Source: Psychrosphaera haliotis (GTDB taxonomy: Bacteria; Pseudomonadota; Gammaproteobacteria; Enterobacterales; Alteromonadaceae). Taken from it: 64,000 bases of DNA. Positions 1 to 9,102 of the stretch are shown here, in pieces. How positions within the stretch are numbered: position 1 is the stretch's first letter; the number at the start of each line of letters is the position of its first letter. Made by a program: the position numbers and the translations under genes. Below the pieces are notes generated by a model. The model was not told the origin of the DNA, made no database searches, and was given only the letters and a program-made list of their open reading frames with translations. Location of the stretch: assembly GCF_039523615.1 (NCBI RefSeq), contig NZ_BAAAFQ010000004.1, positions 620,001-684,000 on the forward strand. Direction: 5' to 3'.

Positions 1-631
1 AATAACCTATAACCGCTAAAATGGCTGCCAATACTGTTAGGTCAAATTCAATTCCTAAAACACTAAATAACCCTAATGTAATAAGAACATCATGCGCCAA
101 CGCTGAAACTGAACCCAAAGCGAATCTCCATTCAAAGCGAAGAGCAACGTAAATAAGAATACAGATAAGTGCCGTTAGCATTGCTAAGCCGCCTTGATCT
201 CTTAATTCGTCACCAACACTTGGACCAACAAACTCAATACGACGTTTAGTTGCCGTAGAGTCCATTTCTTGAAGCGCTTCCATAATTACATCGCCAATCA
301 TAGCAGATGTAATTTTCTCACCATTAGCTTCATCAACTGACTTCTTTTGAGGTGCTAAACGAATCAACACTTCTTTACTTGAGCCAAAGTTTTGAACCGT
401 TGCATCACCAAAGCCAATTTCGTCCATTACTGAACGTATCTTTTTAAGATCAGCACTTTTCTCGAAAGAAACTTCAATTAAGCTACCGCCAGTAAAGTCT
501 AAACCCCAGTTTAGCCCTTTTGTGGCAAATGAACCTAACGCTGCTATTACTAATAAAATTGACAATATGCCTGAATAACGGCGAATTGACATGAAATTAA
601 TAACTTTTGAATCTAAATTTAATAATTGCAT
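1..631 (-). CDS. secF: Protein translocase subunit SecF (3' end outside window)
   Basis: SecF is an inner-membrane partner of SecD that uses the proton motive force to help pull proteins through SecYEG. The frame opens at an ATG whose complement is at 629-631 and stays open to the window edge, so about 210 N-terminal residues are seen and the C-terminal membrane part is missing. Visible are a first membrane helix near residues 18-33, the family's GLDFTGG signature just after it, a periplasmic P1 region, and the next helices with the RFEWRFALG stretch. It lies 14 bases after secD on the same strand, as in the usual yajC-secD-secF order. The identification is safe; only the extent is limited by the window. 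Confidence 0.97.
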   Translation of the reverse strand, partial: MQLLNLDSKVINFMSIRRYSGILSILLVIAALGSFATKGLNWGLDFTGGSLIEVSFEKSADLKKIRSVMDEIGFGDATVQNFGSSKEVLIRLAPQKKSVDEANGEKITSAMIGDVIMEALQEMDSTATKRRIEFVGPSVGDELRDQGGLAMLTALICILIYVALRFEWRFALGSVSALAHDVLITLGLFSVLGIEFDLTVLAAILAVIGY

Positions 632-645
632 TTTCTATTGCCCTA

Positions 646-2505
646 TCAGATAGATAACTTGTCTATTTTCTTGCCGCCCCACACTGCATTGACAATGGCA
701 CGAGTACCAACAATTGCAGTAAACATTGAAGTGGCAATACCAATTGCTAAGGTAATAGCAAAGCCTTTTACAGGACCAGTACCAATGGCAAACAAAATAA
801 CCGCCGCAATGAAGGTTGTAATGTTCGCATCCGCAATGGTTGAGAAAGCACTATCATAACCATGGTGTATTGCTTGTTGAGGACTACGTTTATCTCGCAA
901 TTCTTCTCTTATACGTTCAAATATAAGAACGTTAGCATCTACCGCCATACCAACCGTAAGAACGATACCAGCGATACCAGGCAAGGTAAGTGTTGCACCA
1001 GGTATCATAGACATAACACCAATGATTAATACTAAGTTTGCTGCTAATGCTGCGTTTGCAACAAGGCCAAACTTTTTATAATAGAACAACATAAATACTA
1101 GAACTAAGCCAAAACCAAGTAGCACCGCTGTCATACCAGCATTAATATTTTCTTGGCCTAAGCTTGGTCCAACAGTACGTTCTTCAACAATCTGAATTGG
1201 CGCAATAAGCGCACCAGCACGAAGCATTAACGCTAAGTTATGAGCTTCAGCAGAGGTATCAATACCTGTAATTGAGAAACGGCGTCCTAAACGACTTTGA
1301 ATCGTCGCGATCTGGATAACATCTTCAATTTTCTTAAGTTTTGCTACACCATTTTCATCTTTTTGCTCTGTCGGCTTATATTCAATGAAGACAACCGCCA
1401 TTGGATTACCAACGTTGTCTTTAGTCATAGCAGACATCTTGTTGCCGCCTTTAGTATCTAAATTAATAGTTACTTGAGGCATACCGTATTCGTCAAAAGA
1501 ACTCTGAGCATCAACGATATGATCACCAGTTAAACGAACGCGCTTTTCTAGCAATACAGGACCACGAGGAGCACTTTCGTATAACTTAGCTTTCGGTGGT
1601 ACTCGACCACGCATTGCAGCACCGATGTCACCATTTTGATAAACCATTTTAAATTCTAGAGTTGCCGTAGCACCTAGGATTTCTTTAGCTCGAGCAGTAT
1701 CTTGAACACCTGGTAATTGAACGACTATACGATCTTGACCTTGACGTTGAACCAAAGGCTCAGCAACACCAAGCTCATTTACTCGGTTACGAATAATAGT
1801 AATATTTTGATCAACAGCATACTGACGTGTTTCTTTGATCTTTTGCTCGCTCATGCGGATCAGAACATCGAACTCATCAGTATTATAATCGTCAGATACT
1901 ACTAAGTCTGGATAACGCTTCGCTAAGAATCGACGAGCTTCGTCTAAATCTTCTTCATTACGCATTTCAACACGAACTGCATCAAGCTTGATTTCACGCT
2001 TAATGCCACGGTAACGTAACTTTTCTTCGCGTAAATCAGCTCTAAAGTCTTGCACCATTTGCGTGTATGACTTATTCATTGCTTCGTTCATATCAACTTC
2101 CATTAGGAAGTGAACGCCGCCACGTAGATCAAGGCCAAGTTTAAGTGGGCTAGCACCAAAGGCTTGTAACCACTCTGGCGTAGCCGGAGCCAAGTTCAGC
2201 GCAACAATATATTCATCACCTAAAGAGTCACCAATCGCTTCTTTAGCTTTTAATTGATCTTCTTCATTTGTAAGACGAACCAAAATACGGTCATCTGCTA
2301 ATTCACTTTTTTTGTAAGGAATTTCAGCAGCGTCTAATTTTTTAAGTACATCATCAAGTATAACTTCTGATACTTGAGCACCGCGTAGGCCAGAAACCTG
2401 AATTGCAGGATCTTCACCATATAAGTTAGGAGCGGAATACAAAGCGCCGATGAGTAAAATCATCACCACCATTACGTATTTCCACATTGGATATTTGTTT
2501 AACAC
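646..2505 (-). CDS. secD: Protein translocase subunit SecD
   Basis: SecD works with SecF in the inner membrane, its large periplasmic domain capturing translocating proteins. I place the start at a GTG (complement 2503-2505): the protein then begins LNKYPMWKYVM after the initiator, matching the E. coli start, and an AAGGG Shine-Dalgarno sits about 8 bases upstream; a further upstream TTG would add eight atypical residues. The product is about 619 residues, the normal size. The GLDLRGGVHFLMEVD motif, the P1 head and the C-terminal six-helix permease segment with GMAVDANVLIFERIREELR are all present. It is preceded by a terminator that separates it from yajC and followed directly by secF. Confidence 0.97.
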   Translation of the reverse strand: MLNKYPMWKYVMVVMILLIGALYSAPNLYGEDPAIQVSGLRGAQVSEVILDDVLKKLDAAEIPYKKSELADDRILVRLTNEEDQLKAKEAIGDSLGDEYIVALNLAPATPEWLQAFGASPLKLGLDLRGGVHFLMEVDMNEAMNKSYTQMVQDFRADLREEKLRYRGIKREIKLDAVRVEMRNEEDLDEARRFLAKRYPDLVVSDDYNTDEFDVLIRMSEQKIKETRQYAVDQNITIIRNRVNELGVAEPLVQRQGQDRIVVQLPGVQDTARAKEILGATATLEFKMVYQNGDIGAAMRGRVPPKAKLYESAPRGPVLLEKRVRLTGDHIVDAQSSFDEYGMPQVTINLDTKGGNKMSAMTKDNVGNPMAVVFIEYKPTEQKDENGVAKLKKIEDVIQIATIQSRLGRRFSITGIDTSAEAHNLALMLRAGALIAPIQIVEERTVGPSLGQENINAGMTAVLLGFGLVLVFMLFYYKKFGLVANAALAANLVLIIGVMSMIPGATLTLPGIAGIVLTVGMAVDANVLIFERIREELRDKRSPQQAIHHGYDSAFSTIADANITTFIAAVILFAIGTGPVKGFAITLAIGIATSMFTAIVGTRAIVNAVWGGKKIDKLSI

Positions 2506-2532
2506 GAATGAACCCTTTTCGATTTTCAAATA

Positions 2533-2560
2533 TAAAAAAACCAGCCGATATCCGGCTGGT
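2533..2560 (-). terminator. Intrinsic terminator between yajC and secD
   Basis: Read on the minus strand, a perfect 8-bp stem (ACCAGCCG with CGGCTGGT, five-base loop) is followed by seven T. It lies between the yajC stop and the secD start inside what is usually one operon, so it probably reduces but does not abolish read-through into secDF. Confidence 0.8.
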
Positions 2561-2571
2561 TGTTCAGTTTA

Positions 2572-2907
2572 TTACACTGACTTGATAGTGCCTTTTGGCA
2601 ATACAGTGTTAATAGACGCTTTTTGAACCATCACTTCTGTACCTTCTGCAAGCTCAACTTTTACGAAGTCTTTGTCGTCAGATACTTTAGTGATTTTACC
2701 GATTAGGCCACCGGCTGTTAACACTTCATCACCTTTGCTCAAAGAGCTTACAAGGTTCTTGTGCTCTTTTACACGCTTAGCTTGTGGACGGTAAATCATG
2801 AAATAGAAAATTAGCGCAAAAATCACTAACATAATGATCATGTCTGGACCAGCAGCTGCGCCTGGAGCACCTGCAGCAGCGTGGGCGTTAGAAATAAATA
2901 AACTCAT
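2572..2907 (-). CDS. yajC: Sec translocon accessory protein YajC
   Basis: A small single-pass inner-membrane protein that associates with SecDF and SecYEG. The 111-residue product has a short N-terminal segment ending in alanine- and glycine-rich sequence, one membrane helix around residues 22-39 (IIMLVIFALIFYFMIYRPQ), the YFMIYRPQ.KR family signature directly after it, and the cytoplasmic domain with GDEVLTAGGLIGKI. Length and motifs fit the family. It follows tgt on the same strand and precedes secD, with an intrinsic terminator after its stop, so yajC is probably made in excess of SecDF. Confidence 0.97.
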   Translation of the reverse strand: MSLFISNAHAAAGAPGAAAGPDMIIMLVIFALIFYFMIYRPQAKRVKEHKNLVSSLSKGDEVLTAGGLIGKITKVSDDKDFVKVELAEGTEVMVQKASINTVLPKGTIKSV

Positions 2908-3009
2908 TGGAATCCCCTAAAATAGTTTCTTATATTTTTTAAATTATGATGATTGATATAAGGACTGGTTATTGCACTTACAATAGCCAGCCTAGTTATT
3001 TTTATTTTG

Positions 3010-4155
3010 TTATTCAGCGTTAACTGCTGGCGCACCTTCATCCGATAAAGGTGGAACTGGTAAGTCACGACGAGCATAAAACTCAGCAACATACTCTTCC
3101 AAGCGGTTTTCTTCAATCGCATCACGCAAGCTTTGCATCACACGTTGGTAATATCTAAGGTTGTGAATGGTATTCAAACGCGCACCTAAAATCTCATTAC
3201 ACTTGTCTAAGTGATGTAAATAAGCACGAGAGTAGTTTTCACAGGTATAACAATCACAGTTGTCATCAAGGCGAGAAGTATCGTCTTTATGTCTTGCGTT
3301 ACGAATTTTGATTACGCCGCCAGTGATAAACAAGTGACCATTTCTAGCATTACGCGTTGGCATAACACAGTCAAACATGTCGATACCACGACGAACTGAT
3401 TCAACTAAATCTTCTGGCTTACCTACACCCATTAAGTAACGAGGTTTGTTTTCTGGTAATTTATAAGCCGTTGTATCAAGAATGTTGATCATGTCTTCTT
3501 TTGGCTCACCAACTGACAAGCCACCAATAGCATAACCGTCGAACCCAATTGATTCTAAGCCAGCTAATGATACTTCACGTAAGTCTGGATACATACCACC
3601 TTGGACAATACCAAACAGCGCAGATTCACTATCACCATGCTCTTCTTTAGAACGCTCCGCCCATCTAAGAGATAACTCCATAGATGATTTGGCTTCTTCG
3701 CGTGTCGCTGGGTATGGCGTGCATTCGTCAAAAATCATAACAATGTCAGAGCCTAAATCACGTTGAACCGCGATTGAACGCTCTGGCGTAAGCATGATTT
3801 TTTCACCGTTAATTGGTGAACGAAACTCAACGCCCTTCTCAGAGATTTTACGTAAATCACCTAAACTAAATACTTGAAAACCACCTGAGTCAGTAAGGAT
3901 TGGTTTATCCCAACCCATAAAGTCATGTAAATCACCGTGTTTTTTGATGATTTCTGTACCAGGACGTAACATTAAGTGAAACGTGTTACCTAGACAAATG
4001 TGAGCACCTGTCTCTTTCACTTCATCTGGCGTCATGCCTTTAACCGTACCGTAAGTACCAACAGGCATGAAAGCGGGAGTTTCTACTGTTCCGCGCTCAA
4101 AATGCAGTTTTCCGCGACGAGCCTTGCCGTCAGTGTTCATTAATTCAAACTTCAT
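3010..4155 (-). CDS. tgt: Queuine tRNA-ribosyltransferase (tRNA-guanine transglycosylase)
   Basis: Exchanges guanine 34 in the anticodon of GUN-type tRNAs for preQ1 in queuosine biosynthesis. The 381-residue protein is collinear with E. coli Tgt: LTDSGGFQVFSLG near residues 90-100 holds the general acid/base Asp, DMFDCVMPTRNARNGHLF near 265 holds the nucleophilic Asp, and the zinc site CDCYTC...H is present around residues 303-335. The start is fixed by MKFEL and a purine-rich stretch upstream. It sits between queA, the next enzyme of the pathway, and yajC, all on one strand: the common tRNA modification and secretion cluster. Confidence 0.98.
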   Translation of the reverse strand: MKFELMNTDGKARRGKLHFERGTVETPAFMPVGTYGTVKGMTPDEVKETGAHICLGNTFHLMLRPGTEIIKKHGDLHDFMGWDKPILTDSGGFQVFSLGDLRKISEKGVEFRSPINGEKIMLTPERSIAVQRDLGSDIVMIFDECTPYPATREEAKSSMELSLRWAERSKEEHGDSESALFGIVQGGMYPDLREVSLAGLESIGFDGYAIGGLSVGEPKEDMINILDTTAYKLPENKPRYLMGVGKPEDLVESVRRGIDMFDCVMPTRNARNGHLFITGGVIKIRNARHKDDTSRLDDNCDCYTCENYSRAYLHHLDKCNEILGARLNTIHNLRYYQRVMQSLRDAIEENRLEEYVAEFYARRDLPVPPLSDEGAPAVNAE

Positions 4156-4266
4156 GTGCGTCTCTTAAATTCTGCTTTAAGTCACTAGTTACCTAGCTTA
4201 AATTTGCCGCCATTATATCGAATGCCGGTGCGAAAATCGCCTATTTTGATAGGCAATTCACTACTT

Positions 4267-5328
4267 TTACTTTGTATTATTTTGCTTAGTTAAAAACATC
4301 GCGTCGCCATAACTAAAAAAGCGATACTCATTGGCCACCGCTTCGTTGTAACCGTTTAAGATATTAGCCTTACCAGCAAACGCTGACACTAACATAATCA
4401 AGGTGGATTCTGGTAAATGGAAGTTCGTTACCATGGCATCAACTACTTGAAATTCATAACCTGGATAAATAAAAATATCTGTCTCGCCAGTAAACGGTTT
4501 TAAGTCCGAAATCTTGCCGTCTTCCATACCACTTTTCCAAGCAGCTGACTCCAACGAACGAACCGATGTAGTACCAACAGCAATGACACGTTTACCGTTA
4601 CTTTTTGTTTCTTGAATTGCCTTTACAACTGATTCAGGAACATCTGCATACTCTGAATGCATTTTATGGTCGGTCACACTATCAACGCGAATAGACTGGA
4701 AAGTACCAGCCCCAACGTGAAGCGTTACAAATGCCGTATTAACGCCTTTGGCTCTTATTTTTTCAAGTAGTGCATCGGTGAAATGCAATCCCGCCGTTGG
4801 CGCAGCAACTGCTCCAGGCTTATCGTTGTAAACCGTTTGGTAACGTTCTTTATCGTCTTCAGTATCAGGCCTGTCAATGTAAGGCGGTAGTGGCATATGA
4901 CCATCTGATTCTAAAATCTCTAAAACTTTACTCTGATCACCAAAGTGAAGCTCAAACAAGTCATTGTGACGAGCGATCATGGTTGCTGATGAACCACCTT
5001 CAAAATCGATAACATTGCCAGGTTTAGGCGCTTTATTTGCTCTTACGTGTGCTAAAACGCTGTGTTCGTCCAACATTCTTTCCACTAAGATCTCAACTTT
5101 ACCACCCGTGGACTTCTGACCAAACATTCGGGCAGGAATGACACGCGTATCGTTAAAGATCAATAGATCACCAGGTTCTACTAACTCAACAATATCAGCA
5201 AAGTTACGGTGATTGATATCACCACTATTACCATCAAGTTGCATCAAACGACTCGCTGTACGCTCAGCTTTAGGCGCCTTAGCAATTAACTGCTCTGGTA
5301 ATTCAAAATGAAAATCAGCGACTTGCAC
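4267..5328 (-). CDS. queA: tRNA preQ1(34) S-adenosylmethionine ribosyltransferase-isomerase
   Basis: Transfers and isomerises the ribosyl part of S-adenosylmethionine onto preQ1-tRNA to give epoxyqueuosine. I choose a GTG start (complement 5326-5328): a GAGG Shine-Dalgarno lies 6 bases before it, and the protein then begins QVADFHFELPEQL after the initiator, like E. coli QueA. Upstream starts add up to 22 residues without family similarity. The resulting 353 residues match the usual length. Typical blocks are present: FNDTRVIPARMFG, GAVAAPTAGLHFT, TLHVGAGTFQ, VGTTSVRSLE, TNFHLPESTLIMLVSAFAG and YRFFSYGDAMF. It is the first gene of a queA-tgt-yajC-secDF run. Confidence 0.97.
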   Translation of the reverse strand: MQVADFHFELPEQLIAKAPKAERTASRLMQLDGNSGDINHRNFADIVELVEPGDLLIFNDTRVIPARMFGQKSTGGKVEILVERMLDEHSVLAHVRANKAPKPGNVIDFEGGSSATMIARHNDLFELHFGDQSKVLEILESDGHMPLPPYIDRPDTEDDKERYQTVYNDKPGAVAAPTAGLHFTDALLEKIRAKGVNTAFVTLHVGAGTFQSIRVDSVTDHKMHSEYADVPESVVKAIQETKSNGKRVIAVGTTSVRSLESAAWKSGMEDGKISDLKPFTGETDIFIYPGYEFQVVDAMVTNFHLPESTLIMLVSAFAGKANILNGYNEAVANEYRFFSYGDAMFLTKQNNTK

Positions 5329-5468
5329 TTTAGACCTCAACATCATAAAAAATTTGGTGGGTATTGTACCAGTGTTTTTGACCTTACCCCACAAAAACAG
5401 ACTGTTTACAAAGAGATCACTTGTTAAATTGAGTTTTAGTTTATACAGTTAGGTGAGTTTATTTTTAT

Positions 5469-7967
5469 ATGGTTGATTCGATGTCCAAGCTGTTGCCGTT
5501 ATTACTTATTTCACCAAACTTCCATACTAAAAGATTACTGATGCAAAAAATTAGTAACCTACAACTGTTCGACATTGATGTAGTCCCTGATAGTGAAACG
5601 GCAATTGAGCATTTAAAGCAAACCAAGTATCAATTTATTATCTCCGAAATATCAATTGGTAAGGTAGATGGTTGGAGCCTTTCGAGTTTAATTCGCTCTG
5701 ACATTTATCAATGTGATAAACAAATACCTATTGTATTAATAACCGATACACACTGCGAGCGAATCGCTGAGGCAACGGCTAAATCCTTTGGCATTAACGC
5801 TGTGGTAACCACGGAAGAAATTGCTAGATTAAATGAGATTTTAGCAGATGCTTTTTCTAGCCAAATCCCTGTAAATACAAGACTGACGACCCTTTCCGTT
5901 ATTAGTGACCCAGCTCTTAGTGACCAGTTAAACAACCTTTTTTCTAGCAAGTTTGTTACCGTTGAAGCGGAGAGTGCAAAGCAAGGTCTGGCGATTATTA
6001 GACAGCAAAATGTTGATCTTGTGGTTATTGATAGTGATCTTGAAAACGACGCGACACTTGCACTGTTAAATACCATCAGGCAAGAAAAGCCAGAATTATC
6101 AGTGGTTGTTATTGTTCCTAAAAACGACACAAGCCGTGCGGAATTTTATATGATCCACGGCGCAAGTGACTTTATTTACAACCCTATTAACGTATCCAGA
6201 ATTATTAATGTTTGTGAACGAGCTGCACAACGAAATGACTTTATTATTAGTAACAAGCAGTTTGCAGAAAAGGTAACGTTACTTGAGTTGAGCAAACAAA
6301 AGTTTCAAAACTTGTCAGATGCACATACTAAACTGCTTGAAAATCTCAGCTCCGTTGTATTAGAACTAGATACAACCGGTAGAATTAAATTTGTTAATAA
6401 GGCTTGGGAAGCCTTAACTGGATATAGTATTGAAGATTCACTTAACCTTCCTCTTGTTGAGTTTATTGAGTTTGACGAATTAGGATCACAGCGTTTTAAT
6501 CATCAGTTAAATGGCATTTTAATGCAGTCTGTAACAAGTACGACCGCTGAGCTAAAAATTAAAACAGTGAAAAACAATTCGGTTTGGGTGGAAATCCGTT
6601 TACATCAGCTTTATATGGATGGTTTTGTACAAGGTATTACGGCTACTCTAGATAATATTGATGACCGAAAACAAGCAGAGGAAAAGTTACAACACCTTGC
6701 ATTACACGATACGTTGACTGGTCTTTATAACCGCTACTATTTTGATAATGAGTTGAGTCGACTAACTCTGTTAGCTTCACGCGGTAAAGAAACCCACAGT
6801 TTGCTATACATCGATTTAGATCACTTTAAGGTTATCAATGATACTGAAGGTCATCAAATGGGTGACTTAGTATTAAAAGAGGTGGCACAAATACTAACAT
6901 TAAGACTGAGACAGTCCGACATCTTATGTCGTGTTGGTGGTGACGAATTCATAATACTCTTAGCTGAAACAAAACTACAGAATGCTATTAATATTGGCGA
7001 AAGTATCTGCCAACAAATAGCCGCTGCTCATTTTCAGTTTGGAAATACAACTTATAAAATTAGCGCATCAATAGGCGTTTCTGAAATTGACGGTGTATCA
7101 ACACCTGCGGAATACCTAAGGCAAGCCGACATTGCACTTTACGTTGCCAAAAAGAAAGGTAGAAATAGGACTCATAGCTATGAGACTGATGATGTTGATT
7201 CCACAAAGCAACTAGACAATATGAAGTGGGTGCAAAAGCTTCAGCAAGCCGTCATTGATGATCAACTCGTGATGCACTTTCAACCTGTTTGGGATTACAA
7301 AAATGACTGCGTGGGTTACTTTGAAGCGCTCGTTCGTCTTCAAATTAACGACTCTATTACTTACCCTAACGAGTTTATCCCTGCCTTAGAACGTGCAGAG
7401 GATGTTAGTTTCTTAGATCATCAGGTGATTAACAAAACGATCAAACTTATTAAAGAAAACCCAGGTTTACATAAAGTAGCAATAAATCTATCTGGTCAAG
7501 CCTTCTCAGATGAAAGGCTGTTACCCTTGATCAAGGAAAAGCTATCCTTTTATCAAGTATCCGGAGAGCGCATTATATTTGAACTGACCGAGTCTGCTAG
7601 TTTAACGAATGTCAGTGGCACTAGAAGAATGATTGAACAGCTGAGCTTAATGGGTTGCCAGTTTTCTATTGATGACTTTGGTACTGGCTTTAGTACCTTT
7701 TCTTACCTTAAAGAGTTACCCGCGCATTCCGTAAAAATTGACGGCAGTTTTGTAAAAGATATGATTTCTAGTGATATCGATCGGACGCTAGTTACGGCTA
7801 TCGCAAATGTTGCTATGGTTTTGAAAAAGCACAGTGTTGCTGAGTTTGTTGAAACAAAAGAGATATTTAACCATCTTGATGATATCGGCGTGACTTACGC
7901 ACAGGGCTATTATATTAGCAAGCCGTTGCCACTTTCTGATGCCCTTAAATTTAAGTTCACTCCTTAA
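5469..7967 (+). CDS. Receiver-receiver-PAS-GGDEF-EAL dual c-di-GMP protein
   Basis: An 832-residue cytoplasmic signalling protein with no signal peptide or membrane helix. Residues about 8-130 look like a degenerate receiver domain: where the phospho-acceptor Asp is expected there is ISEIS (Glu60). Residues about 140-255 form a second receiver-like domain with an acidic VVIDSDL strand end (Asp188/190). A PAS domain follows (about 285-400), then a GGDEF domain with intact GGDEF (490-494) and a product-inhibition RQSD five residues before it, then an EAL domain with EAL at 619-621, INLSG, FELTES, DDFGTG, VKIDG and AQGYY. Both synthesis and breakdown of c-di-GMP are therefore possible. An AGGTGAG lies about 11 bases before the ATG. 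It is divergent from queA and appears monocistronic, ending at a terminator. Confidence 0.9.
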   Translation: MVDSMSKLLPLLLISPNFHTKRLLMQKISNLQLFDIDVVPDSETAIEHLKQTKYQFIISEISIGKVDGWSLSSLIRSDIYQCDKQIPIVLITDTHCERIAEATAKSFGINAVVTTEEIARLNEILADAFSSQIPVNTRLTTLSVISDPALSDQLNNLFSSKFVTVEAESAKQGLAIIRQQNVDLVVIDSDLENDATLALLNTIRQEKPELSVVVIVPKNDTSRAEFYMIHGASDFIYNPINVSRIINVCERAAQRNDFIISNKQFAEKVTLLELSKQKFQNLSDAHTKLLENLSSVVLELDTTGRIKFVNKAWEALTGYSIEDSLNLPLVEFIEFDELGSQRFNHQLNGILMQSVTSTTAELKIKTVKNNSVWVEIRLHQLYMDGFVQGITATLDNIDDRKQAEEKLQHLALHDTLTGLYNRYYFDNELSRLTLLASRGKETHSLLYIDLDHFKVINDTEGHQMGDLVLKEVAQILTLRLRQSDILCRVGGDEFIILLAETKLQNAINIGESICQQIAAAHFQFGNTTYKISASIGVSEIDGVSTPAEYLRQADIALYVAKKKGRNRTHSYETDDVDSTKQLDNMKWVQKLQQAVIDDQLVMHFQPVWDYKNDCVGYFEALVRLQINDSITYPNEFIPALERAEDVSFLDHQVINKTIKLIKENPGLHKVAINLSGQAFSDERLLPLIKEKLSFYQVSGERIIFELTESASLTNVSGTRRMIEQLSLMGCQFSIDDFGTGFSTFSYLKELPAHSVKIDGSFVKDMISSDIDRTLVTAIANVAMVLKKHSVAEFVETKEIFNHLDDIGVTYAQGYYISKPLPLSDALKFKFTP

Positions 7968-8038
7968 AAACGCAAAAATAAGTAACGTAAGTAGACAAAC
8001 CTTTTGATAACTTAACTTTTGTCTGGGTTTTCAGGCAT

Positions 8039-8067
8039 AAAAAAAGCTGCTTAAGCAGCTTTTTTTT
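8039..8067. terminator. Bidirectional intrinsic terminator
   Basis: A perfect palindrome (AAGCTGCTT followed by AAGCAGCTT) is flanked by A and T runs, between convergent genes ending at 7967 and 8085. Confidence 0.85.
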
Positions 8068-8084
8068 ATTTCAGTGATTAACGA

Positions 8085-8456
8085 TTAACGTTTTGCAATT
8101 GCTTTCGCAATATCTGAATCACCAAAACCATTAGCAGAAGCCCAGTCTAAATCGCCTGAACTTGCAAAGTGAGAAGCTGGCATACGCTTAACCATAAATA
8201 CGCCTACCGCTTTTGCATTTTTTTGCATTGCATAACGAACTAAAGGTTCACCACCACAAGTAACACCATCATAAATATTTCTTAATTTAACACCAGCGTT
8301 CTTCAGCTTTTTGCGAAAACGACCTTTATTGTCGCTCGCTACGTTGTCACAAACACCCGCTAAGAAAGACGCTACGTCGTTTGCTTTAGCCGGTGCACTT
8401 ACCGACATTACGCTCAACAATACGACAGTTGATAAAAAAGCTACAATTGACTTCAT
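8085..8456 (-). CDS. Small exported protein, DUF3718-like
   Basis: A 123-residue protein with a clear Sec signal peptide (lysine, hydrophobic core, cleavage probably after the SAPAKA region near residue 25). The mature part is short and basic, with two cysteines (FLAGVCDNV and GVTCGGEPLVRYAM). The pattern Cys...D...R.LK....LR.IYDGVTCGG.PL.R.A resembles the DUF3718 family of Alteromonadales and Vibrio; that assignment is from memory and tentative. Two cysteines in an exported protein suggest one disulfide. The family has no known function. It is transcribed alone toward a terminator shared with the GGDEF-EAL gene. Confidence 0.7.
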   Translation of the reverse strand: MKSIVAFLSTVVLLSVMSVSAPAKANDVASFLAGVCDNVASDNKGRFRKKLKNAGVKLRNIYDGVTCGGEPLVRYAMQKNAKAVGVFMVKRMPASHFASSGDLDWASANGFGDSDIAKAIAKR

Positions 8457-8536
8457 TTTGATTCTCTTTTTTTAAATTTTCTGAACACTACCACAGAATT
8501 TTAGTATATCAAGTCCAACCATTACTGAAAAGTTTA

Positions 8537-9031
8537 TCATTCAAACTTCTGCAATGTTACGAACTCATAATTGTATAGGTTTTTTTCGTCTGACAAGTGG
8601 CTTTCTTGTTCAACTTTTTTCCAGTTTCCAACTTCAGACCAGTCAGGAAAAACAGTATCGCCTTCAACGTCTAAATCTATAAATGTAAGATATAAAGTGT
8701 CAGCCTTCGGCAGGAACTGTTTATATATATTACCACCACCTATAACCATTACCTCTGCAACATCTGCCACTAAAGCTAATGCAGAGTCGGGACTATTAAC
8801 CGAAGTAACGCCATCAAAGTGCCAACTATCATCTCGCGTCACTACAATATTTTTCCTGCCTGGTAGCGGTCTACCAATTGACTCAAAGGTTTTTCGCCCC
8901 ATGATAACTGGCTTGCCTAACGTTACCTTTTTAAAGTGTTTAAGATCTGCTGGCATATGCCAAGGCATGTCATTGTCTTTACCAATAATACGATTTTTGG
9001 CCATTGCTGCTATAAGTGATATTTTTGTCAT
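8537..9031 (-). CDS. folA: Dihydrofolate reductase
   Basis: Reduces dihydrofolate to tetrahydrofolate with NADPH in the cytoplasm. The 164-residue product is the normal length. Seen are ISLIAAMAKNRIIGKDNDMPWHMPADLKHFKKVT (given in parts: the Met20-loop region with the active-site acid at PADLKHF), PVIMGRKTFESIGRPLPGR for NADPH binding, and the VIGGGNIYKQFLP segment. The terminal FVTLQKFE strand is also typical. It lies between a terminator after obgE and the small exported gene, so it is probably a single transcription unit. Confidence 0.97.
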   Translation of the reverse strand: MTKISLIAAMAKNRIIGKDNDMPWHMPADLKHFKKVTLGKPVIMGRKTFESIGRPLPGRKNIVVTRDDSWHFDGVTSVNSPDSALALVADVAEVMVIGGGNIYKQFLPKADTLYLTFIDLDVEGDTVFPDWSEVGNWKKVEQESHLSDEKNLYNYEFVTLQKFE

Positions 9032-9044
9032 AAGTCCGCTGTAT

Positions 9045-9070
9045 AAAAAAGCCTTCCGAATAGGAAGGCT
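9045..9070 (-). terminator. Intrinsic terminator after obgE
   Basis: On the minus strand AGCCTTCC, a five-base loop and GGAAGGCT are followed by a T run. It lies between the obgE stop (9103) and the folA start (9031). Confidence 0.8.
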
Positions 9071-9102
9071 ATAATAGATAATTCTAGACTAGTTATAAAC
9101 TA

